Shown here: piece by piece, positions 11,044-22,930 of the stretch | How the letters are laid out: each line of letters starts with the position of its first letter | How positions within the stretch are numbered: position 1 is the first letter of the stretch | Assembly: GCA_022577435.1 (NCBI GenBank) | Contig: JAKOON010000021.1 | Location: 9,629,199 to 9,693,198 of the forward strand | Source: Embiotoca jacksoni | Lineage: Eukaryota > Chordata > Actinopteri > Embiotocidae | Length of the DNA: 64,000 nt | Direction of reading: 5' to 3' | Program-made: the position numbers and the translations under genes | Notes under the pieces: model-generated | What the model was told of the DNA's origin: nothing | Seen by the model: the letters and a program-made list of their open reading frames with translations, nothing else | The model's database searches: none

Positions 11044-11108
11044 AGATGGGGCAGTGGTTAGCAGTGTTGCCTCAGTCAAAAGGTTCTGGGTTCGATACCC
11101 GGCAGGTT
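11044..11108 (+). repeat. tRNA-like module (box B type) in satellite
   Basis: Reads 'gcagtggttagcagtgttgc' and then 'ggttctgggttcgatacc', matching the common fish tRNA-derived head with a box B-like GGTTCGATACC. It has no full cloverleaf, so it is not an active tRNA gene. Confidence 0.6.
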
Positions 11109-11204
11109 ACTTTTGTGTCTTGTTCAAAAAAGTCATACATGTACATGCACATTTTGTATGTCCTACAAAATCAAAAAACAAAACAAGATTGTACATCTGG
11201 TAAA

Positions 11205-11265
11205 ATGTGGTAGTGTTTAGCAGTGTTCCCTCCCATTCAGAAGGGTCCAGGTTCAATACCTCCCT
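11205..11265 (+). repeat. tRNA-like module, degenerate
   Basis: 'tagtgtttagcagtgttccc' followed by 'gggtccaggttcaatacc', a second decayed copy of the same head in the same orientation. Confidence 0.5.
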
Positions 11266-11379
11266 TGGATGGAAGCCATTAACATCTCAAAAAAATCCCC
11301 ATCCTCACTGTCAAAAGTTTCTGGGTTTGATCCCTGGGCAGGATGATATTTTGTGTTTTGCAAAGAAATTTCATACTAT

Positions 11380-11445
11380 AGTATGGATCGAACCACGGAC
11401 CTTCAGACTGTGAGACGACAACGCTGACAACTGCACCAATATGCT
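11380..11445 (-). repeat. tRNA-like module, inverted
   Basis: On the minus strand it reads 'ggtgcagttgtcagcgttgt' and, further on, 'ggtccgtggttcgatccat', so box B is well kept. Orientation is opposite to the modules at 11,044 and 11,205. Confidence 0.6.
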
Positions 11446-11757
11446 GGCTTACATAATATGAACGGAAGTCATACGTATAGCATGTCGTCTATGGTACTAT
11501 ACTATGGTATGACTTTTTATCATCTTTTGGAAGACATGCATGATGTTTGTTTTACGTTGATGTAGTCGTAAATGTGACATAGTCACACTACAAGCAAGAA
11601 CATGCAATCCTCCACAGACAAAGTTCCAGGCCCCTGATCCAACCGAGTACTTCCTGATTGACAACTCTTGTTTGGAACTGCAAAATTGTGCTCCCTTTAT
11701 TGCATGTTTGTCTGACTTATATAACTTATATGACCTTTACACATATTATGGAAGACA

Positions 11758-11925
11758 GCACGGTGGTCCATTGGTTAGCATTGTTGATTCCCAGTCAGAA
11801 GGTTCCAGGTTAGATTATTGCCTTTGATGTTGCTTTTCATCTAAGATGTTGATGTCTTCCTTTCCAGGGCGAGTCTTGAACCTGGAACCTTCTGACTGGG
11901 AGGCAACAATGCCAACATACTATAG
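11758..11925. repeat. pair of inverted tRNA-like modules
   Basis: A plus-strand copy at 11758-11820 ('ggtggtccattggttagcat ... ggttccaggttagattat') is followed at about 11870-11925 by a minus-strand copy ('cttgaacctggaaccttctg'). The two halves are near-complementary over 'cagtcagaaggttccaggtt', so they could form a hairpin. Confidence 0.55.
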
Positions 11926-12199
11926 CATGACTCTCTTTTGTCCTTTTGAGGACATGCTATAGTATAACTATTCTTTCATATTTTGGATGACAATACAAAG
12001 TCATGTTGTCCAAAATATGAAAAAGAACATTGAATATTTTGGATGACTTTTTTTTTCTTTTTTTTTATATCACTTTTTGGAGTATAACCTTTTTCTGAAC
12101 TGACATACATGCCTCAAGTTCCTTCCCACTGAGGCAACTGCTCTAAGCAGTGCCCCACTATGTTGTCCAAAATATGAAAAAAAAAAAAAAAAAAAGTGT

Positions 12200-13385
12200 C
12201 TTTTTTAATTTAGTTTTTTATTGTGGTTGACTCGTTGTTTGGTATTAGTATGACTGCATGTACAAACCAGAACCCGTGAGTCTAAATCTCAGAGGGACTC
12301 AGACTGTGAACCGTGTGGCTTATTAAGGGGACTCCCCCTCCCTGAACCATATGTAATACCTCGAGCGGGGCTCGAACCCGTGTCTTCATGAGATCGTTTC
12401 CAGCTCTGAAGCGGCGTCGAACACCGCTGGATTATCTTCGACGCCGGAGAACGAGTCGCGGCAGGAGAAAGTGTTTCACGGAGTTCACTCAGAGCTTCCA
12501 GTGACTGAACCGACAGTCTGGTTAACTCAACACGTAAAAGATTCTACTTCACCAAGGCTGCTATTAATGGTTCAGATTCCACCTCGGCACAAGGGACAAA
12601 ATCCCTCGGAGGAGTTCGTTAAAGTACAACGTGTGAATCGCCCAAAATGGCTACTAAATTCAAAATGGCAGACTTCCTGTTGAGTAATGGTGCAATGTAA
12701 CTTTTTTGTACGTCGAGGTGTGATACACACACAGAGACAACAGAATATGTAATTGTGCTCCATGTGTTTTCTCCTAACAGCTCCTCATGGAAGTGGAGAT
12801 TCTTAATGTTGCAGACAATCTTAAGGAGTTGAACAAAGACTCGGTTTTTATCTCTTTATCAATAATGCAAACCTTCTGCCCACCTCGACCACCGCTCTCC
12901 GTCACGTGAACAGCAGAGCTCCTGTACGGCAGACGTCTTGTACACTCTACAGGAGGGCGAGGTCAAACAAAGGTTACCTGGATGTAACACCAGTTAAATA
13001 AGTGCTCATACCCCGCTGGTTCAGATCACAATTACAGTGGGAAACATAATTATAGAGTAATGCCTTTGATTTTACACATCAAAGCATCTGTTTACAGGTG
13101 TTGGGGAGCATTGCTGCAGATGCAAAGTGTGTAAAAAGCCTCTCCAGACCCAAGATAGAGCCGTGCAATTAAACTAGCGATTGTCTCTCTGCATCACATA
13201 ATTCTTCTGTAGATCTTTCTCTCAAAAAGAGTCATTAGGTAGGTTTTTGTCAGGTTACTTCATGTACCTGCAAGCCTTGCCGAAGTGTCAGCTAGAAAGT
13301 GACAGTTTTGGTTCCATCTTGTTCTATTGAAGCTTGGATTGAGTGTGGTCTGCCAAATGCACAAATGTAAACTGTAGAAGTTGAG
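12200..13385. other. non-coding region with a minus-strand tRNA-like relic
   Basis: Mostly unique-looking sequence. It contains a tRNA-like piece at 12359-12445 (listed separately). At 12782-12909 an open frame of 42 codons follows an acceptor-like tctcctaacag, but its phase does not fit the donor at 10,251 and it has no recognisable motif. Confidence 0.5.
12359..12445 (-). repeat. tRNA-like sequence or tRNA pseudogene
   Basis: On the minus strand the 3' part reads 'cacgggttcgagccccgctc', a good T-arm/box B (GGTTCGAGCCC). Upstream, an 8-bp perfect inverted repeat (gcgtcgaa/ttcgacgc, 12412-12442) encloses an A-box-like stretch. The anticodon arm is not convincing, so a tRNA-derived repeat or pseudogene is likelier than a working tRNA. 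Confidence 0.3.
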
Positions 13386-13900
13386 GACTGCAAGTTTGAA
13401 CCACAGACTGTATATAAAAGTGGACGTAGCTTCCAGTTCTGAGAAATGAGGCCAATGCGGAAGTGCTTTAAGCTGCGATACCAAAGAGTGCCACTAGACT
13501 CCAAAAAGCCTCTAGATCCATAGACTCCCATTCAACTAGTGTCATAAAATTCTAAGTCAATGATATTTCGCTACGAGTTAATTTATTTTTTCTAGCCAAA
13601 GGCGCTCCTTCTTATTAGTTTCTTGGTGGTACATCTGAAAATAATCCCGTCATTAATTAGAAAATGAGCTTCAAAATGCTGTTTTCTTTGGGGCTTGACA
13701 GGTCTGCGGTGCAGTCAGGTGACGGCTGTCGGTGGGTGGGAGGTAATGTCGCAGGGTTTTTATTCGTCCATATATGGTCACTAACGGCTCCAAACCGCTC
13801 GGGACTATAGCAAGATGACGCCGGCCAAAATCCGAACTCGAGGGCTTCATAACTTCCGTCACTGTTGGTTGCTGCTTGGCTGATACACATTTAAAAATTT
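13386..13900 (+). repeat. TIR-type interspersed repeat, family R1, copy 1
   Basis: Starts 'cagactgtatataaaagtgg' and continues 'gaggccaatgcggaagtg', 'actcccattcaa' and 'acaggtctgcggtgcagtca'. The same ordered phrases recur in reverse complement at 16,903-17,395 and in partial form at 22,670, 49,060 and 51,565. No coding capacity is seen. The terminal phrase 'catagactgtatataaa' is, as I recall, common at both ends of a fish non-autonomous DNA transposon; the exact superfamily is unresolved. Confidence 0.7.
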
Positions 13901-15880
13901 CGGCGTGTGGAGTAAGAAAGAAATGAGCTCACTTGGTAACCGTCTTGAAGTTAGAGACTCAAGCCACCGCTGGCACAAAGCCATCATCTGCGTTTCGTTC
14001 CAGCGTCACCACGGTCACCAGGGACGCTGCTGTTCCACCCGGCTGCTATGTTTCCACGCTGTGGGTACTTCAAGCCAAGAAGCCCGAAGATCCTCGTGAA
14101 AGTGTGGAAAGGCCTGTGGCTCTCGACATGATATTCATTTTTAATGCTCAATTTCAGCTCACATTTATATAGAAAAACTAGTTTTACTTTTTTTTTTTAA
14201 TTAGCAATGGACAAATAGACAGAAGGGGAAAAAAAAAAATCACGAGGGAAGGAGAGGTTCGAGCCATCCAGCTCAATCCGTCTGAGCGTTGAATGGGGAC
14301 TCGTACAGCAGGACTTGGTCTGCCAGCTGAGATCAAATGCTCAACTATGATTCAAAATTCCTTGAGGACCCGTTAGTGGAGATTAATGAAGGCTATGACA
14401 CACAAGATGTGTAGCATTAACATACTTTCACTTTTTGTCAGTTACTATCAGTGTTTGGTAGCTGCAGCAAGTTCAGGAACTTTAGGTGTAAACCAGTAGA
14501 AAATAAAGGTAATTTCCTAAAGAATTAATATATGTGACTATTGGTAACACAATCTTCATCTTCTCCTTCAAGCAAAAGCAAAGGTTATTGATAATGATCT
14601 CTTTTTATTTTTTTACTTTAACTAATCTGCAGCTGCAGCATTGTATGTATGACAGTGAGGTTGATGTAACACCCTGAACTCTGTCTCTCTTACAACACCA
14701 GTGTTGTGACATGATTTGAAAGGAGACAAATGGGTCTCCGGCTTTAAATATCCCATCTGCCTTTATCGCAGACAGATTGTGACACAAACCTGAATAGAAG
14801 AGAATGTGTTTAATGAGCCACTAAAACTACACCATACATTATTCCTGCTGGTAATGATCAGTACGTGTGCACATACATCACTGCACTAATTTCCCTTCAT
14901 ACCAATGAGCATAACATTTTTCTTAATGTTGATAATGTTGACTTCAGACCAAAGTGACAACAATTCAAAGTTATGGAGGAAACAATAAGACAACATTCTA
15001 ATTTACTGGGCCCTTTAAGTGTTACCGCTTTTTAGAATTTAAATACATGTCTGACTTGTATGCAAAGGATAAATAAAGTAATTAATTGTAAGTAATTATG
15101 AAAGTATTCAGATCTTTGCAGGGAGCAAATGAGAACTCCTGAAGTGCTTGTGTTTAAAAAACAAACTGCCTTTGGAAATGTATCAAATCATGTGAGCAGC
15201 TTTAAGGAGCAGTAATGACAAATATCTTTTAAAGGAGCTCCTGCTGCTAAATACCTTTAAAGATAATCCATCTAAGATGTAAGACTTGTAAGCAGCTGGT
15301 TACTAAATTAAGATGCTGCTATATTTGTTTTAACTGATAAAGGCAGATGAAAGAAACATGAACACTATGAGTCCCGGTTGAAACTCAGCAAATCAAAAGG
15401 CTGCCATCAGACATAAGAAGTATCTGGAATTATTTTGTCTTCTTTTATTACCTTTGTATACAGTAGGCCTATGTTTTGTCTATGTTGTTACATATACTCA
15501 TCAGGTTTGTGTTTTACCATTAAATTTGAGTCACGCCTCTGATTACCTGAATAATAGCTGAATAACCAATACAAAATCTTAATAACCAGTTTTATTAGTA
15601 TATTAAATGTACTAAGGTTCCAATACAATAGTTTATATATATGTTTACAAAATTACACATTCTTATTTTGTGTGTCTTTCACAAAAGGAGCAAGGACTGA
15701 TGTCACTTCTCACCTGGAGCGTCATAAATTACTAAAAGAATGCAATATGAAGTAACGATAGTTGAGTTAAATTACAGTTTTTCCTGGTTCAATGCTCTTA
15801 TTTTGATGAACTTTAAGATAATTCTTTAAAGTATGTACCGGAAGCCATGTATATATACAGTATGTTTTTGTATCAAAGTC
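13901..15880. other. non-coding region without recognisable gene
   Basis: AT-rich, with short T and A runs (about 14189, 14229, 14605). I see no coding exon, RNA gene or mobile element with clear ends. Confidence 0.5.
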
Positions 15881-15884
15881 CAAA

Positions 15885-16485
15885 TTTAGTCTGGGGTCCC
15901 ACAAGAACCAATCCATGGGCCCCTACTTTTTAATCTAATTAATTTGCAGACTATTTACTTCTCTTTTCCTCGATGGCTTTAGCCCAACTGGCAACCTGAT
16001 AATCTCTATGTGAAATCCAGATGTTTTTTTAGTTTTTCAATGATACCCTTCATTGGGTTCCAGTTCAACACAGAATTCACTTTAAAATTATTATTTTAGT
16101 TTTTTGGGAACTACATGGCCTCTCAGTGGGTTTCAGGTTTACACACAGAACAAAAAAAGCAGTAAAGGCGCATTTAGTTTCTGTTTTCCCTCTTTCTGAC
16201 ATGTCCTACCTCCATAAGATTCAATCTGTAAAAACTCTTATCTGCATTTAAAATCAAGTTCAAAACCTTCCTGTTTTCTCAGGCTGGGTTAAACAACCTG
16301 AGATGTTTAACAAAGCTGTTTCTTCAATTGCACGACCTTCCTTGATTATGTGTTTGTTCTTGTGTATATGTGTTTTTTTTTATCCTGCAGCATTGCAATG
16401 CTTGATGTTTTGATGTATTTTTTTATACTGTAAAGCACACTGAGTTTCCTTGTAGTGACAGGCTCTATAAATAAAAGTCGCCTTA
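15885..16485 (+). mobile_element. degenerate LINE fragment (reverse transcriptase and 3' tail)
   Basis: 'ggggtcccacaagaaccaat' followed by 'gggcccctactttttaatc' translates as GVPQEPIHGPLLFNL, the reverse-transcriptase motif B of non-LTR elements (usually GVPQGSILGPLLF). Downstream, 'aaaatcaagttcaaaacctt' and 'actgtaaagcacactgagt', ending 'ctctataaataaa', match the usual 3' end of fish CR1/L2-like LINEs. The frame is destroyed and the 5' half is absent. The clade is not certain. Confidence 0.65.
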
Positions 16486-16902
16486 AATCCACAACAGTTA
16501 TAAAGGATGCCGACGGAGACAGAAAACTTTAAAAGAAAACGTCTCAAAATTCATCAAAATGTCCATGAAAACCTAACCTGGCTCTTTATATATGTAAATA
16601 GGTTTCTGGTTGTCAATATTCTTCAAACAGTTTGTTGAGTGTTTGTCTTTCTTTTACTCTTTGGAGCTTCTATGAGTCCAGGCTGACTGCAGTTGACATC
16701 CTTTGTGAGGGAGCAAGCTAACAAACTTTCTTAAACTTTCTGTTTAGACGGTTCACCTAAAAAGGCTTAAAGAGTACTTCAAAATGTAACATTGTACTTC
16801 TGCACCGTAGTCAGACTTAAGATGGCCGGTTTCAAATAAAAAAAAATAGCTTGAAACTGATGCAGCATAACCAGCAATATCATAGTTTTTGTTCAACATA
16901 TT
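16486..16902. other. non-coding region, nothing recognisable
   Basis: Intervening sequence between the LINE tail and repeat R1 copy 2. No gene or RNA seen. Confidence 0.5.
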
Positions 16903-17395
16903 CTAGTCAACTATAGTCAAACCCAAGCTACAACCAGCTGTGACATCACCCATTGATTTGTGAACCGCCATTTTGAAGTCTTGAGTTTGACATTTGGCTA
17001 GTTTGGAGCCAGAAGTGACCATATTTGAACAAACTGGGGAGGCGCTGGCAGTGAATCTGACTCGAGGGAGGAACGGGAGGACACTATGCCCCGCCCACCT
17101 ATAGCAGAAACCTGTCAATCAACCAGACACGCACCCAAATATACCACTTTTGAGGCCTAATGTCTAATTAATAAAATTATTATTTTAAGACGGACCACCA
17201 GAAAAATAATAAGAACGAATTTTTATTGCATTTGTATTTGATGAAAGAAATTGAATGGGAGTCTACGGAGCGAGAAGCTTTTTGGAGCCGACCCCGAGTG
17301 GCCTTCGGTGGTATTGTAGTTTAAGGCACTTCCGCTTTGGCCTCACGTTTCAGACCCTGAAGCTACGTTCACTTTTATACACAGTCTATGGACCA
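16903..17395 (-). repeat. TIR-type interspersed repeat, family R1, copy 2
   Basis: On the minus strand it begins 'catagactgtgtataaaagt', then 'gaggccaaagcggaagtgcc', 'gactcccattcaatttc', 'gattgacaggtttctgctat' and 'cacttctggctccaaactag'. It is collinear with copy 1 but inverted relative to it. Confidence 0.75.
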
Positions 17396-19150
17396 AACCT
17401 GGCGATAACCCTACCCACAATGCAACTCTAAAGTTTCTAAAGTATATATATATGTCTTCGAGTCACTTGTACAAAATCTGCTAAGATCTTAGAAAGTATC
17501 CACCTGTTTGTGTATGAGCTGAAATGACATAATAAGGGCTGACACATCTTCCCAGGTATCTACATTCAAACTAGTCTTTAAAATGCATAGAAACGTGAAA
17601 TAACTTTTTCTTTGCATATGAATGAGCAGCAGCAAACACTCAGATGCCAGCTGATGCTGTACACTGACAGCTCAGACTGTGAAGAGGTTTGTCTGGGAAA
17701 TATCATGAGACAATTTGCCGTGTGGCTTTTTTTTTTTTTTTTTTCAAGCTAGCTTTGAAAGTGAGAAAGCAAGAGGAGTTTTTAGATAGAAAACAACATT
17801 TTCCTTTGCAATTACTGATGCTTTTTAAATGACCTCTCCAGGTGAAAAAATAAGGCATAACAAGTTATAGCTATATTCTCTCCAATCATTTTTGGGTGAA
17901 TGCCAGTGTTGCTTCATACGAGTTTAAAGAGGTTGGATTTAAACACATTTTAAAGTTGTTTATTTTGCAGAAGTTTGAAATCCAGTGTTGGGGAAAAACT
18001 TTACATGTAACAGTCATGCAATTTAATTACAAAATGAATGACTGAGAAGAAATTGGCAATTAAATCAGAAGGGTTACATTGGAATATGATGTTTTCTGTA
18101 AAAAAAAAAAATTGTATGTAGAATATAATATTTATTCTGTTGCTTTGCATCTTTTCGTCTCCTGTCTACATTTAGACACGAGACAGGCTCCATTCATTGG
18201 ACAGTATGCACTCAAATATTAAGCACCGTCTTTGATTGTCTCACTTGTTTGAATTTGCCATGCCTCCTGTCTGTCAATCAAGCAGCCAAGGAGGTTGACC
18301 ATGTGATCGGATAAGATGAGGAGATATTTAAAAAGACTCATTCAGGAACCTGAAAGCTGTCGGTCTGACAGTAACCAGCGTTGAGTTCTGTTGGGAGGTT
18401 TACAAGTTTACATCATTTTTTTTTTGGACATTTTCAGATTTAATCACCAGTGCAAATCATTTGTTTAAAGGTAATTAAAATGATTCAAATATAAGTTACA
18501 TTACTTTAATGACATAATTAAAATAATAAAAGAGGGTAACTAGCAATCTGTAACTTAATACATTTTAATAGTAACTTTCTACACTACAGAAATCTGTATA
18601 TGTGTAAACAATCCCAGTCAACATCAGCGTTACTGAAAATATTAAATAATGGTGTAGACAATCCCTGAAGAAATCTTTTGTGTACTTTGACACAACGATT
18701 CTCCAACATGCCCCGACTTTACCACTTCTTCCACTCTGTTTTTTTTTTTTTTGTATCGCCCAGTAAACCAAATGAAGAAGGCTTGGTGTCCTCTAAATAA
18801 CAACCCTTGTCCGGATGGCTGGAAATTAGTGATGCAGTAGAACAACACATGGAAAAACAAAACTCTGAAGGGAATTAACAGAAAGCCTTGTTTACCAGCG
18901 CTAGTCTGTGTTTGGTGGAGGTCTTCTGGGACATTAGCTACAACAACAGAGGAGAAAGATCTGAGGCTGTGTTACTGTGTCTCAAGGCAAACTGAATTTA
19001 TAGAAACTCCTTCCCACACAAGAATGATGCCTGAAGCCCTGCTCGTATATATGTGCGTATGAGATTCTAAAATATCTCAGTTTAATATGAATGTCAAATA
19101 TGGGTTGATTGACTTCCTCAGTGAAGGTTTGTGCAAAGAGTTAATATGTC
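17396..19150. other. non-coding region without recognisable gene
   Basis: AT-rich with T runs near 17727 and 18741 and an A run near 18101. A minus-strand open frame near 18565-18860 covers a poly-T and lacks motif or splice support. Confidence 0.5.
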
Positions 19151-20645
19151 ACTTCCTCCTCTGCTGTCTGTAGTTTGAAGGAAAGAACTGACCGTGCAGA
19201 AGGAAACACCTTTAAAACTATTTGCATTTATCATTTTGCATGAGAGCTGCAATTTCAGGTGAAGCACTGCAAGGAGTTGAAGTGTTAGTTAATATAGCCA
19301 CAATAGTCATCTAAGGGAATTGATGTGTCTGTTGAGATGTTAAAGCTGAAAGCAGCTGTAGAATAATTACTGAAACGTGCGTGATATGTCATCTTACGCT
19401 TTTAGAGGACGTTTTGTAGTTGGTTCCGATTGAAAGAAAGCGGTTCCACTGTCGGCTGAAGTACGTGAAATTAAAGCAGCTGAAGTGTTGGTTACCATTC
19501 AAGCCAGGAAAGGAATTGTGTCAACTGATGTTTAAGCGCTGAAAGCATTTGAATTGGCAGTTGAAGTGTGATGAGATGAGAGCAGTTGTATCCAGTCTGT
19601 TGATGAGCACGAGACGGAAGCTGAAACAGCATAATTTAAATTATAAAAGATGAAATCAACGGTAATTACTGTTGAAGTGCAATTGAAGTTGAATGGCTCT
19701 ATTTTCATCTATTGGGGCACAGACACTCACCCCAGCGGAGGACGGAGCAGCATCAACAGGCTCAGCTGTGAGCGTCGAGGGCGTTTGAGGGCGTCATGGT
19801 CATATCATTGGAAATGTGGATAATCTAGCTCAAAACTTGATTTGGTATTTCATTGATTAAACATCAAATTGAACACGGAACACTCATCCAATGTACTGAA
19901 ATCAGGTGCAGAAGTGAATAACGCACACTTAAAAGCTCTCTATGCAATTAAATTATTAACAAAACTGATGAGGAGCAACATGCTCCTAACATCACTGATG
20001 TTGGTTTGAGTTTTGAATAATTTACTTTCCAATGTATAATTATATGGCCAAAATTGCTGTGCGTAACTTGTAAGCTTTTGTGCTTAAATGAGCAGTGTCA
20101 CAGTCTGCAGCCTTACACGGCTGGCTAGATTTAATTGTCATCTCTTTATGTGTAACGTAATTGCATGCTATTTGTAGTCAACCTGAGTTGCCTCTTTTAT
20201 TATATGGCTGAGATTGATATGACGAGCGCCAACTGCCTGATTCACATACAATTCAATAGACAAGAATCAACTTCGTAATTAACTGAATCAGAATGTTGCA
20301 TTTAAAAAAAAATCTCGTTTTAAGTGGGATGAAATATGTAGTGCCCGAAGTGTGCACCAGGCTGAAAGCAGATAAAATAGGTTCAGGTGTAATTGCCGAA
20401 AGCTCGTAAAGGTTCAGCTTAATGAAGTTGACTGGGAAGTTTTTATGTTCTGTGAAGAATAGGAGCTGGAAGCAATTCAAGTGTTAGTTGAAGAATAAGA
20501 TATTAAAAGACACTGACTGTAAACAATGAAAGAAGCTGATGTTTTTGATGAACTGCTGATGAAAGGTGACATGTCGCTCTGCAAGTATTGGACTTTTCAG
20601 GAGTTGAAGTGTCACTTCATGTGTGCACATTGAAAGGAGATATCA
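19150..20645. repeat. degenerate GCTGAAGTG-rich repeat tract
   Basis: Variants of 'gttgaagtg' or 'gctgaagtg' recur at about 19276, 19457, 19482, 19559, 19669 and 20596, mixed with 'gctgaaagcag' (near 19348, 20360) and 'aattgaagttg'. Spacing is irregular, so this is an old, diverged tandem or composite repeat rather than a clean satellite. No continuous open frame exists. I have seen similar wording in other fish sequences but cannot name the family. Confidence 0.45.
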
Positions 20646-21060
20646 AAGAGTAAACAATGTAAACACATCAACCAAAGTACAATGATACTGTACTATATGA
20701 ATGAAAATACCTTTTAAATCCACAGTATAGTTGCAATATAGCCTCAGGCCACCAGTGGCAGCACTAAGCACAATCTTGCCTTTTGAGTTCTGATTCAAGA
20801 TTTAGTTGAAGAGTTGCAGTGGTTCCCAATTTGTGCTTGTAACTCACTGGAGAGCATCGTTGCAAGTCTGTAACATTCGAAAGAGAAGATATTTTCTCAC
20901 TGCTGGGAGAGAAGAGTTGCCTGACTGTCAGCTCATTGCTCGACTGCCAGTCTCTTGATGAAAAACTTCAGTTGTCACTTTGATCACAGTCTGGGTTTTG
21001 TGCTGGTTTAACCCGACCCAAATTCACTGCATGGAAATATGGAACTTTCTGTACTTCATT
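20646..21060. other. non-coding region, nothing firm
   Basis: Contains 'cagtggttcccaatttg' near 20818, which resembles the terminal phrase of fish hAT-like repeats, but no second end is visible. Confidence 0.35.
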
Positions 21061-21400
21061 GGAGGTTTGTTTCTCGTCAACGCATCCGAATGTGTGCAGA
21101 CCTGCGGTTCATTTTTGAACTAGTCTTCAGCCAGTCGTCATCGACCACCATATACCGTATGTCGTGTGCCAAAACACTACGACCACCACCACCATCGTTG
21201 GAACAACCACCTTATCGCACGAGGCCACGCCCACTGGTCACTGATTGGTCCGCCCTTCAGAGTGGCGAAGCAAACCTCGATGCAAACGGGGTTTCCAGAC
21301 TAAAACTGTGAGCAATAGTTAGGCCAAGCCAGGGTAGTCTGGAAACCCTTCAGCTTAGCCACTATGAAGAGTGGAACAATCAATGACCAGCTAGGTGCGA
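21060..21400 (+). repeat. interspersed repeat, family R2, copy 1
   Basis: Holds 'cactggtcactgattggtcc' followed by 'gcccttcagagtggc'; the same ordered phrases occur at 52,340-52,490 ('cactggtcgctggctggtcc', 'gcccttcagagtggc'). Both go on to a 'cagact...' stretch and end near 'gccaagccagg/gcgcagccagg'. Non-coding; the superfamily is unresolved. Confidence 0.55.
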
Positions 21401-22665
21401 TGAAGTTGAGGTCAATTGTTTGCATCAAAATGTAGTTTCAACAATGGCAGCGGGGGTAGAATTAGATAACAATACGCATAAATTAGCTTTTGCAGTGCAA
21501 GCCAATATCGAGGAATTGAAGCTGAAGAACGAACAATTCCCTTTTTTTTTTTTTTTTAACTCTGCAATGGTCATTTACCAACATGGCGTTGAACTTGACT
21601 GACACTGCGGAGGGTCTCCGTTATTTTCAGCTGGGTGAGTTTTGGTGCACATGGTGGTCAATGCAAACTAGTTTTAAAGCTGAACTAGAGTCTACGCCCA
21701 TAACAGGGTGCAACTACTGGAAACAACCACCACACAGTGAATGTGGGTTGGGTAATACCAAGCCCAAAAAAAGCACATGACGACAAGTTCTTAAAGCCCT
21801 CCAAGAAATGAAAGAGCACACTTGTGAAATACTTTGGAATGAGGTTCAAAGTTGGTTTAATGCTCAAATATCTGGCTGTCAAAATGACTGCGATGCCGAA
21901 AAGCACAACACAGAACTGTTTTTCTTCTTTCATTGATCTGATGTCACCTTCTGAAGCTCACTGCAGTGATATACTTTTCTAACTTTCTTTCCTTTAGCAT
22001 TCGATCTGCCGGTCTCACTATTTTCTCTATCCGTTCTGAAACAGCGGAAGCCAGACCCATTAAAAGTTATAAATCCACGTGGCAGCTGTTGCAATCTTTC
22101 ATCTAAAATCAGCCACTGTTTATAATTGGTGTGAGCCTCTGTGGAGTCTCGGGGCAGAGGTAAGTTGGATGCGTAAACCCGAGTCTTATTTGATTCCACA
22201 CCGGAAACAGGGAAGTATACGAGAACAAGCGCGACTGTATGCTCTGTGGGGATGTCGGCTCTGAGCTAGTCACACTGATTTGTGATTGTACGGTACAGTC
22301 TCACTGTGAAAGTAAATGACTCACAGACTGATAATGTAACATACGCAATGTTTACCACTCCAGGAAGTAGCCGCCCCTTAGCAAAGACCTTAGCAACACA
22401 GATGAGGTCTAGTCCGTTTTATTGCTTTCTAGAGATCGATTCTCAAACAGCACATAGAAACACTAAACTGGTCAGCTCGCGCAATCTTCTTGGAATGAAC
22501 ATATCCGCTGAAGAAAAGATATCAATGGACTCGTGTTTTTAAGATCTTAGCAGTGTCATGTATTAAAACCAAACCGGTCAAGTTAGCCGCCGCTATCATT
22601 TTAAGTGCCCGACTATTTGTGTTGTTACGGTACGGGTGCTTGGAGCGACAAATAAAGCCTCAAGT
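21401..22665. other. non-coding region, possibly more repeat sequence
   Basis: No gene, RNA or terminal repeats recognised. Short open frames on both strands lack motif support. Confidence 0.45.
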
Positions 22666-22669
22666 TCGA

Positions 22670-22930
22670 CAATTCGTCCGCCGCCATCTTGCTATTTTCG
22701 AGCTGGGAACGAGCCGGCGGTGAAACTGACGTCATCCGTTTGGGAAACAGAGGACACTACGCCCGCCCGCCTATAATGGAAACCTGACTGCACCACAGGC
22801 CTGTCAATCAAGCAGACACACCAAAAAAAAACATAATTTTTGAGGCCTAATATCAGATAAATGATGGAATTATTTACAGATAGACCGCCAGAATACTTAA
22901 TGAGTGAGTCTAGAGAATGATACCATAACG
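22670..22930 (-). repeat. TIR-type interspersed repeat, family R1, copy 3 (partial)
   Basis: On the plus strand it reads 'cgccatcttgctattttcga', 'gaggacactacgcccgcc', 'cctgtcaatcaagcagacac' and 'tttttgaggcctaatatcag', the same series as in the inverted copy at 16,903-17,395. The terminal portion with the 'gactgtatataaa' end is missing. Confidence 0.65.

Larger units (their letters stand above)
10736..12195. repeat. palindromic satellite-like array with embedded tRNA-like modules
   Basis: The phrase 'tttggacgacatgctatagt' and variants recur with about 38-44 bp spacing (near 10825, 10869, 10907, 10945) and then in reverse complement ('catgtcgtccaaaatatg' type) near 11000, 11480, 12000 and 12165. 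Another repeated phrase, 'tgtcctacaaaatcaaaaaa', occurs at about 10770 and 11158. Between these lie several copies, in both orientations, of a fish tRNA-like head. The result is a mosaic of short inverted and direct repeats of about 1.45 kb. Open frames across it are not genes. Confidence 0.8.

Noticed and set aside
11044..11445. Cluster of tRNA genes
   Set aside because: The box A/B-like modules are parts of a known fish repeat head and lack full cloverleaf structure.
10736..12195. CRISPR-like repeat array
   Set aside because: Units vary in length and orientation, spacers are not unique, and the genome is vertebrate.
12359..12445. Functional tRNA gene on the minus strand
   Set aside because: Box B is good, but the acceptor stem and anticodon arm do not form convincingly; retained only as a tRNA-like relic.
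12782..12909. Open frame after an acceptor-like tctcctaacag
   Set aside because: It is phase 0 while the only nearby donor (10,251) leaves one base; in the fitting phase it stops after a few codons. No motif is recognisable.
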